This document shows, in pieces, positions 1-11,120 of a stretch of 64,000 bases of DNA; the stretch's first letter is position 1, and every line of letters begins with the position of its first letter. Both the position numbers and the translations under genes were made by a program. The notes below the pieces were generated by a model. That model had not been told where the DNA came from, ran no database searches, and saw only the letters and a list, made by a program, of their open reading frames with translations. The DNA lies in assembly GCA_963931925.1 (NCBI GenBank), contig OZ007574.1:39674438-39738437 (forward strand). The letters are read 5' to 3'. This DNA is from Onchidella celtica. Taxonomy: Eukaryota > Mollusca > Gastropoda > Systellommatophora > Onchidiidae.

Positions 1-1460
1 TTCGAAGCAAACGATCAACTATTGACATGATATTTGCACTTCGGCAAATCCAAGAAAAATGTAAAGAACAAAACAGGCCGCTTATAACATGCTTTGTGGA
101 CCTAACAAAGGCTTTCGACACCGTAAGCCGATCTGGCCTGTATGCAGTCCTTAAATCCATAGGCTGTCCACCAACATTGCTAAAACTTATTGCATCCTTC
201 CACACTGACATGAGGGCATGTGTCAACTTTGAGGGCTGCACATCCAATTCATTTGCTGTAAACAGCGGTGTGAAGCAGGGATGTGTTCTTGCTCCTACCT
301 TATTTGGTATATATTTTGCAGCCCTACTCAAGAATGCCTTTGGTCAATGTTCAGGTGGAGTACTTATTAACACCAGAGTGGACGGCTCCATTTTTAATGT
401 TGCCAGACTAAAAGCAAAATCTCGTACAGAGCATATTATGTTACAAGAGCTCCTCTTAGCAGATGATGCTGCAATCGTGGCCCACGATGAAACCACGCTC
501 CAGGCTCTCATCAATAGCCTTGCCAAAGCCTGTGACAAATTCATGCTAAAGATCAGTGTCTCAAAAACTGTAGTTTTGACACAAGGCTTGAGAAACCCCA
601 ACCCAATCATGCTGAATGGCTCTCCTCTGGAGCAAGTGGGAAAATTCTGCTACCTAGGCTCAACCATCAGTGGTAGCACAGACATAACAACTGAAATAAA
701 TGCCAGAATAGGAAAGGCGGCCACAGCTTTTGGCAAACTCTCAAAAAGGGTGTGGAACAATAGCAAGCTGACCATCAAAACAAAGGTACTCGTGTACCAA
801 ACTTGCGTCCTAAGCACCCTGCTGTATGGCTCAGAGACATGGACCACCTACTCCAAACATGAAAGATCCCTCAACTCCTTCCACCTGCGCTGCCTACGCA
901 AAATTCTCAAGATCAAGTGGCAAGACAGGATCTCAAATATCGAAGTTCTGAGCCGAGCCAACATTCCATCAACTCAGGCTCTCCTAGGCAAAAAAAGACT
1001 GCGGTGGCTTGGACATCTCCACCGTATGGAAAATGATCGCATCCCCAGACAAATTCTCTACGGGGAACTTGCTACTGGCAACCGACCCAGAGGTAGGCCA
1101 CATTGCGATTCAAAGACACTTGCAAGGTCACGATGAAAGCATTCAACATCGACCCCAATGAATGGGAGAACCTTGCAAATGATCGAAGCAGATGGAGACA
1201 AAAATTGCGCAGTGGCACGCTCGCAATAGACTTCAAGGCAAAAGAAACATACCTGACAAAACGACAGAGGCGGAATGAAAACACTCGCCAAAGTGAACCA
1301 AAAAGACTGACCTGCAATCACTGCCATCGCACTCTCGGGTCAAACATTGGTAGAATAAGCCACGAGAGAAGCTGTCAGTCAAAGTGAAAGTGAATATTCT
1401 AGCTGCTAAGACCGTCTGTAAAGACGCTAAAGGCCATATATAGATATTATACACTTCCAT
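1..1460 (+). mobile_element. 3' half of a non-LTR retrotransposon (LINE)
   Basis: The reading frame is already open at base 3, so the element continues upstream of the window; any endonuclease domain would lie there. Visible here are the reverse transcriptase catalytic blocks, the C-terminal region and a zinc finger, ending with a stop at 1385-1387. The 3' UTR is short and I cannot fix its end; about 1460 is a guess because no poly-A or simple-repeat tail is obvious. The sequence resembles RTE/Jockey-type LINEs in having a block around WLGH-HRMEN followed by a GRPRGRP motif, but the clade assignment is uncertain. The element is broken by a frameshift near 1100. Confidence 0.9.
3..1387 (+). 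pseudogene. Reverse transcriptase ORF of the LINE, 5'-cut by the window and frameshifted
   Basis: The product would copy LINE RNA into DNA at a nicked genomic target. Residues are counted from the Met at base 27. Block A is FVDLTKAFD with catalytic Asp25. GVKQGCVLAP spans residues 81-90. The catalytic-loop Asp pair is at 146-147 in the sequence LADD, where most relatives have F or Y before ADD. The C-terminal half holds LLYGSETW, then RWLGHLHRMEN, then RPRGRP. At about 1098-1103 the frame is lost, consistent with one missing base. The homologous sequence resumes in the frame from 1103, starting LRFKDTCK, and ends at 1387. That second part carries a CX2CX12HX3C zinc finger (CNHCHRTLG...ISHERSC) typical of LINE C-termini. 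The Met at 27 is probably internal, because codons for RSKRSTID precede it in frame. Codon use looks normal apart from the frameshift, so this is a fairly young but inactive copy. Confidence 0.88.
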
Positions 1461-1974
1461 ACGTCATTTTCCGTAGAAATAGCCTGAGCTGAGCGGATGC
1501 TGTGAGGACAAGATCAGTTATTTCATCCACCGCTGCGGCCATAATAATCGCATGCACACACACACACACAGTCTGCCGGCGTTGCACTTTGGGGGTGGAG
1601 GTGAGGGAGAAGCACACCTGGATTTGTTTCAACGTTCCATTTAGTGCTTTTTGGAAACAAAAAAAAGTAGGTGCTGAAAGTTTCAGCTGTTGAGTGTTGA
1701 AGGAAGCCGGCAATTAGCACCCGCCCTGAGAAATACAGAAACAAGAAGCAAAAAAAAAAAAAAAGCAATGAAAAAAAAAATGAATCCATTCCCATCATAA
1801 CAGACTAGAGTTACACCATACTCCCCTCCCATCCCCACCCCCCCCCCACTCCTTTTTTCCCCCCATTTCATTTCTCAACATAATCCACTACGGTAAAGCA
1901 AGCCGTATCTGGACACCAGTACCAAATACATGTACCATCAATATATTATGTAACAGAGGGGGTTTGCGACATAC
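1388..1974. other. LINE 3' flank and non-coding DNA
   Basis: It holds a short CA run (1555-1570), A-rich tracts (1748-1780) and a C tract (1840-1850). No gene is seen. Confidence 0.6.
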
Positions 1975-2275
1975 AACCCTCTCTCTCTCTCTCTCACCCT
2001 GTATCTCTCTCAGAAGGCTACAGCGGCCATTTCGCCAAGGAAAAGGTTATTGAGAGAGAAAGTGAGAGAGAGACACAGACCGAAGAGAGAGAGAAAGAGA
2101 GAGAGAGAAAGAGAGAGAGAGAGAAATAACGAGACAGATATAGAGAGAGGGGGGTAAAGAGAAAGGTAGAGACAGCGAGAGAGAGGAAGAGAGAAAGGGG
2201 AAATAAAGAAATGCGACAGACTGAGAGAGAGAGAGACAGGCAGGAGAGACAGGGAGAGAGAGAGAGAACTAAAAT
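1975..2275. repeat. CT then GA microsatellite block
   Basis: A short CT run is followed by about 240 bases of imperfect GA repeats interrupted by GACA and GAAA. Any open frame here is low-complexity. Confidence 0.9.
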
Positions 2276-3346
2276 CTGGGGGAGGGGGCCAACTGGACCT
2301 CGGAAACCCCCTCCCCCCCTTCCTTCCTACCTAATCTATCAAAATTACTAAATTGTACGTAGAAATGTTTTCTCCAAAAAAAAAAAATAAATTATTGCCC
2401 AAACAAAACCCATTGTGGTCATATGATGCAAATAGTTTCTCCAAAAATATTATTCATGTATTTATTCACATATCTTTTTTGGATTGATATTATGACATTA
2501 TTATTTTCAATCAATATTTCAAATTTGGGAAATACTTTTTAACGAAACAGCCCAACCCTGCTGCACTTTTATAGACCGATGGCACACTTTAATACCACAG
2601 CACGCGGGGATAATGCCAAAGAACACTTGTATAATGTATATCATTATCGTGTGTGTGTGTGAGTGAGTGTGTGTCGCTGGGCGCGTTGTTGGACAGGCTT
2701 TCATCCAGGGCGTCAAGGCACGGGGCAGGCCGTCCTGACCCTCGCTGCCTTCCTGGTGTGTTACATGGTTCTTCGTGTCATCGGGAAAACAACATTAAAA
2801 AAATAAAAGAGGAGGGAAAGTCATAATAACGAATTCATGTACAAGCCAGGTCAAGCTACTTTCTGAACGGGTGTGGACCACAGGTGTCCGCTAGGCCTAG
2901 CCTGGCCTTTTTTTTTTTCCTTTTACTAACATTACGATACGTCGCCACGTTCAAAACACATTTGCATAAGTCATTTTTATAAATAACATTTTCTGGGAAA
3001 AGCACGAAAAAGTATCACTGCTTTGCAAATCTTGTGACTTTGCACATTAGTGGTTTCGTGTCAAAATGATTTTGAACGCTCGATGCAAAACTTCATGCTT
3101 TCCAGGAAACAAACACTCGCGATATTTTATCAGGATCGTTAGGCTCTACCTTGAAAATATCTTTAAAAATGTCTCCGGCAATTGTCTGACTGTGACCACA
3201 TGAAGACAAGAGAGCTTTAAAAGCGCCCTTTTCAAAGCGGGCTAATTAGGTTTCACGGCAAAGCCTCATTTCACTCAGTTAGTATAGTCGTTTCGTGTTC
3301 CAGGACTAATGGAGAAACATCAATAAAATTGAAGGGGTTAGTTCTA
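2276..3346. other. AT-rich non-coding DNA
   Basis: The stretch contains a short TG run (about 2650-2675) and poly-T/poly-A tracts. No gene or recognisable repeat was found. Confidence 0.5.
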
Positions 3347-3734
3347 CTAGCCGACCCGAACAAGGTACATCTCGCAAATTCTTTATACCAAGAGACCTAT
3401 GTCATACCCATGACGAACGACGGCACTTGGATTCAATGCAAAGACCAACAGAACTTACTGTCACACCACAACTCTTTGCAGAATACGCAGGTGTGGCAGC
3501 GATAATTCTCGGCCAATGACGTGCAAAAAAAGTGAGGAAGAAGGAACTTTCCTATCATACTCGACCAAAATGCATCTCTTTTCTGCGCCTCAAACAAATC
3601 GTAAATAAATAACATTAAGGGCTGAATTTTATCCCAAGTGTTTGTGTGTCCACAGTAATAAGCGTCACCACTTGAAGCACATAATCTTGACGGTTTAGGT
3701 GCTTAAATGTTCACTCTCTAGATCCATTATACGA
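3347..3734 (-). mobile_element. Non-autonomous Helitron-like element, family Y
   Basis: Read on the minus strand, the 3' end is CTAG followed by host T (A at 3346 on plus). Seven bases inside it is a decayed version of the hairpin seen in the copies at 34172 and 37153. The other end reads GA followed by host T (3733-3735), that is A|TC on the minus strand, the expected Helitron 5' context. The interior matches the 34172-34592 copy in patches, for example near GATGCAAAGACCAA and GTTCACTCTCT. It encodes no protein and would depend on a Rep/helicase supplied elsewhere. Confidence 0.55.
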
Positions 3735-4096
3735 TGACACCGTGCCTAAATCCACGTGGAATCCAAAACATACAATAATGGTCATCCACACAGATCGGAG
3801 AATACTGTGCCAGCAGCGCAAAGCATTTTAACCCAGGACTTTATTATTTGGGGTGAAGCACTCTGAAAGACTTGGGAGTTTGCAAAGCTCAAAGAGTATT
3901 CTGAAAAACACAGTTTTGCCCAATGTCTCAGTTGGACTTTTTTGTGACGTAGCGCACGACACAGAACCAAACTCTTCAATCTGATTCAGCCGTTCTGAAC
4001 AATACAATGGATGCAGGGGATGATATGTTTTTGGTCAGTGCCAGATAAGCTGTTTTAACGCCCATTGCGCACGAATGAGCGAGACTGTTTTGCCTA
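3735..4096. other. Non-coding DNA between two mobile elements
   Basis: No gene is seen. An open frame on the minus strand (3782-3979) has no recognisable domain. Confidence 0.5.
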
Positions 4097-4470
4097 GGGA
4101 CATGTTGGTTCAGAGGCAAGGTGCTCGCCTCTCATGCCGAAAGTATCGGGTTCGATCCCCGGCTGGTGCAGGCATGTTGGAATTTTTGGGAGCAAAAAAT
4201 TCCTGTCCCTGATTCTAGGATCCAGCACCTGGTCTTCTCGGATAAGGACGAAAACTTCGGGGAGCCCGTGTGCACGTTGCACTCGTTAAAGATACCTTGG
4301 CAGTTGAAAATCGAGAAGAGCAGGCCAAAAAACAAGGCCGCTGCCCGGGTAAAATTCTAAAAATACTAATCCCTACCACGAAAACAAGAACAAGAAATAT
4401 TTTTTTTTAAAAAAAGAAAAGTGAGGTGTAAATGGCAAGAGCAGCGAAATCTCCTACAGTAAAGACGTGA
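4097..4470 (+). mobile_element. tRNA-derived SINE, family S1, copy 1
   Basis: The head has Pol III promoter elements: an A-box-like stretch TGGTTCAGAGGCAAGG and a B box GGTTCGATCCC. The body contains a block shared by the copies in this window, around GTGTGCACGTT, GTTAAAGATA and AGAGCAGGC, then an A-rich region and a tail around GTGAGGTGTAAATGGCAAG. The block looks like one of the conserved central domains of metazoan SINEs, possibly Nin-DC-like, but I could not compare it. Other copies are at 17124, 20285(-), 31725(-), 53105(-) and 60620. Confidence 0.85.
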
Positions 4471-7149
4471 ACTCAGTCTGTTCTGCCTTGGTTTTGTGGA
4501 CTATGGAATTAAACGGGACCTTGCACACTAGTAAGACTGAAACGGGTCTGTCTCACTAGCTGACTTGGAAGTATTCAAGTCGAGACCGACGGAAAACAAA
4601 TTAGTCTCAGTGCGCTATTCCTAGCACTGTCGCCCACAGGTGAGAATGAAACAAATCTTGCCTCGCCAATCGATCTTCCGTATCTCCAGTTCTCCGGACC
4701 TCTTACATAATTATTTTCCACGAGCCAGAGATGGGCCCGCATAATCTGTGGTTCAAACCCTTGCCAGATAATTCATGGGACTGATATTACCATTCCGAAT
4801 GTAATATTCTGTTGTTGTTTTTTCCTCTAATTTACAGACACAGAGACTGGGCTTACCTAAAATTTCCAAAGCCCGCAATTTTTTTTAACTCAGACACATG
4901 AATAATAAAGAAAAAAAAACTTTTTAAAAAAGCCCTTTTTATCATGTAAAATAAATATTTTTTAATAAAACAAAAAATGCTCCAAATTTAGGGTAATTAT
5001 TGAGCACCGCGTTAAGCGTTTCAAATATGAAACAAGCCATCAGAAGGTTTGATTATCAGATGGGTTGGGGTATGGAACGGAGGGGGTTGGGGGTCTTGTT
5101 ATCATTATTACTAAATCTGTTATATAATTTTGTTTTCTTTGAAGTTGCTGTTGTTTTGTTGTTGTTTTTTCTTTGAAGTTGCTAGTTTTTTGTTATTCTT
5201 CTGCGTGCTGTTTTTTGTTTACCTTTTGAAGTCGCTGTGTGAACTGAGGGAGGGGAATGGGGGTGGACGGAATGGAATTCGCGCACATGCTACAGGTTGC
5301 CGGCTTTAATGACACCTCGCCATTCATCCCCAAAGAGGAGAGCTGATGCTTTTAGTTTTGATGAGAAATGAAAAAAACGGGGGGAGATTTGTATAATTAC
5401 TTCCCTCACCACTGCCAACACCATGATCATCCCTCCATCCTCCTTCCTCCCTCCCTCTTACAACCATTATTTGTTTCTCTCCAGGACATGCGAAGAGGGG
5501 ACAAAATGCAGGTGTGCATGGCGTTTACTTTTCCCTCGCGTGTGTGTGTGTGTGTGTGTGTGCAAGCCAGCACGCAGCTAGCAGCACGTGTTCTCTTCTC
5601 CCCCCCCCCCACCTCCCGACACACAGTTGAACCACGCGCGCACACAAATTCACGTGCAGGGACTGAGATTTAGACAGAAGTATCGCCCCCCCCCCCCAAC
5701 CCCAACACGTCCTGATTCAGGGGCAGCCTGCGTGTAGAAAACATGCATTTAATCTCATCGTGCTCAGGATTTTATCTTTTTGCTTTTGGATAAGGAAGCC
5801 GGTTGGACTGCGGTGGGGGGGGGGGGGGAAGAGGAGAGAGAGAGAGAGAAGAGCACAATATGCTGACAACTGACATCTTTCTGGCAACTGAACATTCCAG
5901 CACACTTGTTGATTTTCATCAATTTTAGGCAAGTTTGTCTTCATCTCCGGAGACTGGAAAAAAAAAAACCGCGGGGTGGGGTGGGGTGGAGGTGCTGGAA
6001 GACGAACTCACTGCAATTTCAAACAGACTGTTTTTCTTCCCCCCCCCCCCTTTTGTTTTCTTTTGATCTCAGGTAGACTTGGATGAGATTAAACATTTCA
6101 ATACTGAAACAGCATTGCGTTAGTCATGTTCCATCAAACACAGGTTTTGGTTCTCCACTGGTACTGGTAGCGTTTAAACGCAAATCAATAATTATATCCT
6201 CATTTAGACTCATAATCATATTAAACCATTTAAAGTCATTGCAATAAGTGGATCTCAACATAAGAACTGTCCTTAGGGAATCGTAGTCTGATTAAGAAGC
6301 CGACCAGACAAAAATTTATAAAAGCAGGATTTGAGAAGATCTAGATCTAGCTTTCACAGCGTCGGTCGTCAAAGCGTTAAGCTCCACACAATACCAATTT
6401 TCCCAATGATTATACCCTTTTTAATTCCCAGTAACAAGCAGTAAAACTGAATATAATAATAATATAATATATTTATCATTCTATTTTCTGGATAGAAAAG
6501 GCTTCCGAAGGTACAGTTGTCATTACATTACTCATAAATAATGTAATATTGTGGATTAAGTTTTGTTAATATCTTAATGAGTATGATGAATTGATCTTAT
6601 GCCATCTTTAATCCTGCTTCTAATTTTAGTTCCGCGCCTTATAACACATCGTTTTTTGTGGATGTGAGCGCTAATTCAAGCTAATTATTACAATACATTA
6701 CATAACCAGTCCTATTGTTTTGAGAGACGAAAGAGTATTTTACCTGGCACTAGTGACAGGCAACGAAAGGCAGTTCTCACCCTGGATCGTTTTTGCTGAA
6801 ATCGCGTCAAAGTAAAAATACAATTAAATTGAGAAGCAAACAATTTGGAACTTAGTGGGCACAACCGACTTCCATAGTTTTCTCCTTTAAAGCTCCCAGC
6901 ATTATCATGGAGCATCCCTACCGAAGCTCTTCTTTCCTATATAATACATCCACGATCAAAATCGAGTCCAAATTATATTCAACATTCAACTCTCTAACAT
7001 GTCTAACCCCCCCCCCCTACTTTCCTCATCCACTCTCCACCAAATGGGGGTATCGCACTAGGCACGGTCTATCATCATCCCTCGTCTTATTTACTCTCCA
7101 CCTAAAAAGGGGTGTGGGGTATCATACTATTATTACCCAAGACCCACTA
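4471..7149. other. Long non-coding stretch
   Basis: It contains a thrice-repeated TTTGAAGT(T/C)GCT motif (about 5139, 5171, 5224), a TG run (5539-5562), several C or G tracts of 9-13 bases (5602, 5682, 5814, 6040, 7009) and AT-rich DNA from 6100 to 6900. No gene is supported. Confidence 0.5.
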
Positions 7150-7400
7150 CACCTTGGCTATTACTAAACCGGGAACGTCCCAGACAGATTCTGATGCTGC
7201 CAGCAAATGTACACCCAAGAAGTAATAGCAAAAGCCGACTGTGTCTGACCGTGCTTTAGCATGATAGGGTCTTCCCGCATTTGCGAAGAAAATAATATAG
7301 GAAAGTATGGTGTGCACTTCTTGTCTGCCAGCAGCTGACCGTGCCTTTCCGGGCTTTGAATGATACCTCCTTCAGGGGGAAACACCCGCTTCAAAACTAT
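7150..7400 (-). repeat. Dispersed repeat, copy 1 (partner at 33405)
   Basis: The reverse complement of about 7165-7345 aligns with 33425-33600, sharing CAGACAAGAAGTGCACACCA, GGGAAGACCCTA and TTGGGTG(T/C)ACAT. It has no coding capacity. The class is unknown and the ends are not resolved. Confidence 0.7.
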
Positions 7401-7439
7401 GCTCATTTATTGCAATAACCACAAGACCCAACAAATTTT

Positions 7440-7665
7440 CTTGAAATCCCGACATATCTTTTGTGAGTGGTGAACTACGCTTAACAGGCTGCGTTACAAT
7501 TTGCTTTGAGATACAGAGTGCTAGAGAGAGAGGGGGAGAAAGAACGAAAGAGAAGAGATGCAAATTGAGAGAACAAGACTTTCTGTAAAGCGCCTTGAGC
7601 GAACTTGTTTGGATTAGGCGCTATATAAATGATCTCCATTATTATTATTATTATAATTATTATTT
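7440..7665 (+). mobile_element. SINE/LINE-tail element ending in (ATT)n, family S2, copy 1
   Basis: It shares AACAGGCTGCGTTACAATTT and an internal GA run with the copy at 17510. The end is AGGCGCTATATAAAT followed by an ATT microsatellite, a 3' tail commonly seen in invertebrate SINEs and their partner LINEs. The 5' boundary is uncertain. Confidence 0.65.
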
Positions 7666-8124
7666 CTTTTTCTCTTATGTGTGTGTGTTTTCTCCTTTCT
7701 TGACAAAATATCCCAGACAGCTGATCCATAAATCTATAGCTAAATGACTGCATGCAATCCCGACAGGTGTCTCTTTTTCCCCATAACCAGACTAATAAAT
7801 AACCTGTCTTCCCCATTTGTTTTCTTGCTCTCGGCAGAACTAACGCGATCCTTCCTGATGTGCCACGCAAACGTACAGTTAGATCTACTTGACACTACGG
7901 TCTTGGGATCTATCCGCAAACTAGATCTAGATCTATATCGAGTCTGTATCTGCCCTGGCTTTTTTGACAGAGTGGCGTAAAGGTAAAATCCTAGTTTTGA
8001 GAAAATTGTTCAGACAATCTGTCTAGACTTTACCACATGTCTGTGTTGTGTTAATTCAAATTCAAATGTACAGAAACAATTCAGCTCTGAAATATCTGAT
8101 CCTTTCAAAGAATTAACATGGCAC
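7666..8124. other. Non-coding DNA
   Basis: No gene is seen. One AGATCT cluster lies at 7920-7940. Confidence 0.5.
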
Positions 8125-8479
8125 CAGAGAGTATGTGACGTGTGTATGAAGAGGGTTCACTATTGGTCGATTTGCACCGCGAGACACGGAAGGTCCCGTG
8201 AAACCATTGTTAACATGGAGCGAGAAGTAGGTGGCGGCGGTAAACAATACCCGTTTGTTCATTTCCACGGGGCGTAAGAGCTTAAAAGCGGCTCTAAACA
8301 GTTTCAATCAACCCCAAAATATGAACAAACTTCAGTAGATAGATACACAGTCTGTCATTGGGGGAGACGCCCCTCCCCCCCCCCCCCTCCTCCCCCTCGA
8401 ATTCTTGTTACAACCGCGACCAAGTTTCGCGATTTGGCAGAAGTGACTGCTCTCTACAGATCTAACTACATGCGCTCTG
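8125..8479. mobile_element. CAGAG-ended MITE (hAT-like), copy 1
   Basis: The ends are imperfect inverted repeats: CAGAGAGTATGT at the left and ACATGCGCTCTG at the right. The flanks are ATGGCAC and GTGGCAC, a 7-base near-duplication. The CAGAG...CTCTG termini with a 7-8 bp duplication fit the hAT superfamily. The body shares GTAAACAATACCCGTTTGT and ATTTCCACGGGGCGTAAGAG with copies at 45537 and 61104. There is no transposase. Confidence 0.7.
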
Positions 8480-9401
8480 GTGGCACTTAAGGAAAAAAAA
8501 AACATAACTAAATAAATACATAAACATCTTGGCTAGATCTAGATCTAGACTCTATATTCTTTTTTCCTAAACTAAAAAAAAAAAAAGTTTTTTTCATATT
8601 TATTTTTAAGCAAAGTGCAGGCTGTGGTAATATGCCCCACAAGGGGCACTTAACAAAACGGTTGTGTAAAAAAAATTAATCTGCCATTGCAATCTCGACA
8701 ACAAAACAAACCCACCAAAAATTAATCCTTTATAATATGATTACATTTCCATGTGTCGCAAGTAATTTTTTAGGCATTCCGTATCAAGATCAATGCATAA
8801 CATAAATAGTGATAATACAATGTAGATATCTAGGCCTAGACCTCTACAGTCTAGTTATATCTAGACTCTATGTCAGGTTTTTTTTTCTTTTGGTTGTTTA
8901 TTTTGAATTTGATCACGCGAAGGTCAGGCGCACACCAGTGTCTTTTTAGTTGCCCACTCTGAGAAACACTGTGGGTAGTGACTGTTCAATTGAGATGGAA
9001 AAAACTCATTTCCAAGTGATTAAAATGAAAGATAGAAAAACGTTTCTGTACAATAAATACAGATCTAGACTCTAGATCTAGATCTAATTTGTGTCGATTT
9101 TGAGCAGTCGAACCGCATGGGCTCCGGCTGTCCTTATAATTAGCGAAGCACATTTCCAACATTTAAAGATTTAGATCAATCTAGATCTAGTCTAGATCTA
9201 GATAGGCTATCGAGATTTCCTTGTAAAACCGCTTGGTTGGGACAGCCAGACACACTATCTAAAAACTGATCGGGTAAAAATACACATTACCTTTACCAAA
9301 CGGGGAATAACGATGCATTCAGTCATGTCGCTTACCCTAGGAAAATCCCAATGCTTTCCCACAAAAATAAGCGGTCTGATGCTAAGTACGGTTTCGCCGC
9401 C
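8480..9401. repeat. Region rich in AGATCT/TCTAGA motif clusters
   Basis: Clusters of overlapping TCTAGATCTAGA-type palindromes occur at 8534-8550, 8825-8865, 9061-9085 and 9178-9205 in otherwise AT-rich DNA. No gene is seen. Confidence 0.6.
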
Positions 9402-9423
9402 TCTGTCTAGACGTCTAGACAGA
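9402..9423. repeat. Perfect 22-bp palindrome
   Basis: The sequence centred between 9412 and 9413, with core TCTAGACGTCTAGA, equals its own reverse complement over 22 bases. It could form a cruciform or be a remnant of an inverted-repeat terminus. Confidence 0.9.
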
Positions 9424-10109
9424 CCTTTCGGAAATGGCAGTCTCTCGCACTATTTTTAGGACTATTCTCGGGACTGCCCACGTCTGCGATTTTTTTTCCC
9501 GCGTAAAAAACGGGATCGTATAATTTTATTGACGTATCAGAGCCGTCTCTAGAATGTGTAGGACTGTGTGGCTGAGACCATAGACGCCAATATATAGGAA
9601 CAAAAGAAAAGTACAACGAATAAATAAAAAAAACAATAATGATATATAAACAAGTCGAGGAACCAAAAGAAAAAATTAAAATATCAGACCAAGGTATGAG
9701 AATAATAGGGATATCTTTATTAGAATGATTATTTTTTACAAAGTGCAAAGAAACAAACACAAAATCAGGCTACAATCTAACAATAATACAGAAACTCCAC
9801 ATTAGGTTTTAATGTTGAAATAATTATTATGAACCCAGGCAAAATTTCATTTAAATCTAAACAGTTTTCGAGAAAACCGATATTCGTTCTCCTCAAACTA
9901 GTAAGACTCACTATAGTCGCGGCAATAATACACATACTAATAAATTATAATAATAATACACAACAAACAAGCCCAGACTTGGCTCCTATTGTTGCTGTCC
10001 TGGAGAAAGAGATGATACAAAATGACAGCTAAACTATTATGGTTGTCTTAGAAACAGACAAGCCAGCTGAAACCAGACAAAACCCATATTTTTCGCATAA
10101 CAAAAGCAC
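9424..10109. other. AT-rich non-coding DNA
   Basis: No gene or repeat is recognised. The minus-strand open frame at 9407-9760 has no domain and lies in AT-rich sequence. Confidence 0.5.
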
Positions 10110-10405
10110 GTGGCTTTGCTTGTACGTACGGTCCCCACGCGTTTCGCGATAGGTGCGCATACGTATGTGCCTATCCCTAACCCCGTCCTTATCCTCAACC
10201 CTAAATCTTATCGAATACCTAACACTGCCCGCTATCCTTTCTACCAAAAAACAGGAGGAAAGCAAAAAGAAAATCTGAAAGAATAATTAATTAAAGCTGT
10301 TAGGATTTCGGGGGGTGGGACAGGGAAGGGGGGGGGGGGCTCTCTAGCTCTGGAGTCACAAAAGGTTTTAAAATACGTACCCCTAGTGCAAAAAAAAAAA
10401 AGATG
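10110..10405 (-). mobile_element. 9-bp-TSD MITE (family M1), degraded copy
   Basis: It matches the reverse complement of the copy at 11481: degenerate GTACGTACGGTCCCC near the start, the inner part with CCCTAACCCCGTCCTTATCC and AGAAAATCTGAAAGAATAA, and the far end with GGTTTTAAAATACGTACCCC. The terminal bases and TSD are not clear. Confidence 0.75.
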
Positions 10406-10646
10406 GGGACCGTACTCACAAGTAAAAACGGACATATGAGACTCCTATATTTAACAAAATGGCTGGATCCATTTATGTCGCTGACTACAAAGGATAAAAT
10501 ACCTAGATCTACATCATAAAAGTACATGAGTTATTAAAAATTACACATTTATTTACTTTTCCTTATGATGTACTAGTTCATGAATAAGCTTCGCGTTCTT
10601 CCATTCCAATGGACGAAAAAAAAAAAACAACCTTTAATAAGTAAAA

Positions 10647-10955
10647 GGCTGTTGTTACTTGTGCGTACGTGCTCCAAACGTTTTGTGCTAGGGGCGCGCA
10701 CATTATACGTACCCTATCCCTATCCACGCCCATATCCTCAACCCTAAATCTTATCAAATCTCCAACCCCGCCCCCTACCCTTTCAACCCAAAAAAACGGG
10801 AGGAAAACAAAAAGAAAATGTGAAACAATAATTAATTAAGGCTGTTGTCAAGAATATTTCCCGACAGCTCTCTAGCTCTGGAGACACAAAAGGCTTTAAA
10901 GTACGTACCCCTAGCGCAAAATACTCGGGGGACATACGTACCGGAAACAACAACC
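10647..10955 (-). mobile_element. MITE family M1, degraded copy
   Basis: The copy begins GGCTGTTGTTACTTGTGCG, the end of the family in reverse orientation, and contains the AAACGTTTTGTGCTAGGGG inverted-repeat block. The other end (near 10955) has decayed and no 9-bp duplication is visible. Confidence 0.75.
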
Positions 10956-11120
10956 ATGACGGAGTGTCTACATCATACAAAAAAATATATGCTTTATTAA
11001 AAATTGCGCATTTATTCACTTTTCCATTTGACGATTGAGTTCATTAACATTATAAAAAGCTTCGTCTTCATCCAATGGACGAAACAGAAACAAAAAAAAA
11101 AAGGTTTAATGAGAGAAAAC

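Larger units (their letters stand above)
10110..11120. repeat. Imperfect tandem duplication of about 0.5 kb
   Basis: Two successive blocks each contain an M1 MITE followed by TCTACATCATA, ATTAAAAATT, ATTTATT(T/C)ACTTTTCC and CCAATGGACGAAA (10490-10620 and 10960-11090). The pair probably arose by duplication of a MITE plus its flank. Confidence 0.65.

Noticed and set aside
4097..4172. True tRNA gene
   Set aside because: A and B boxes are good, but the acceptor stem does not pair and the sequence runs into a SINE body present in six copies.
10150..10230. Telomere-like CCCTAA stretch
   Set aside because: It is a conserved inner part of the M1 MITE, with words such as CCCTAACCCCGTCCTTATCC, not a telomere tract.
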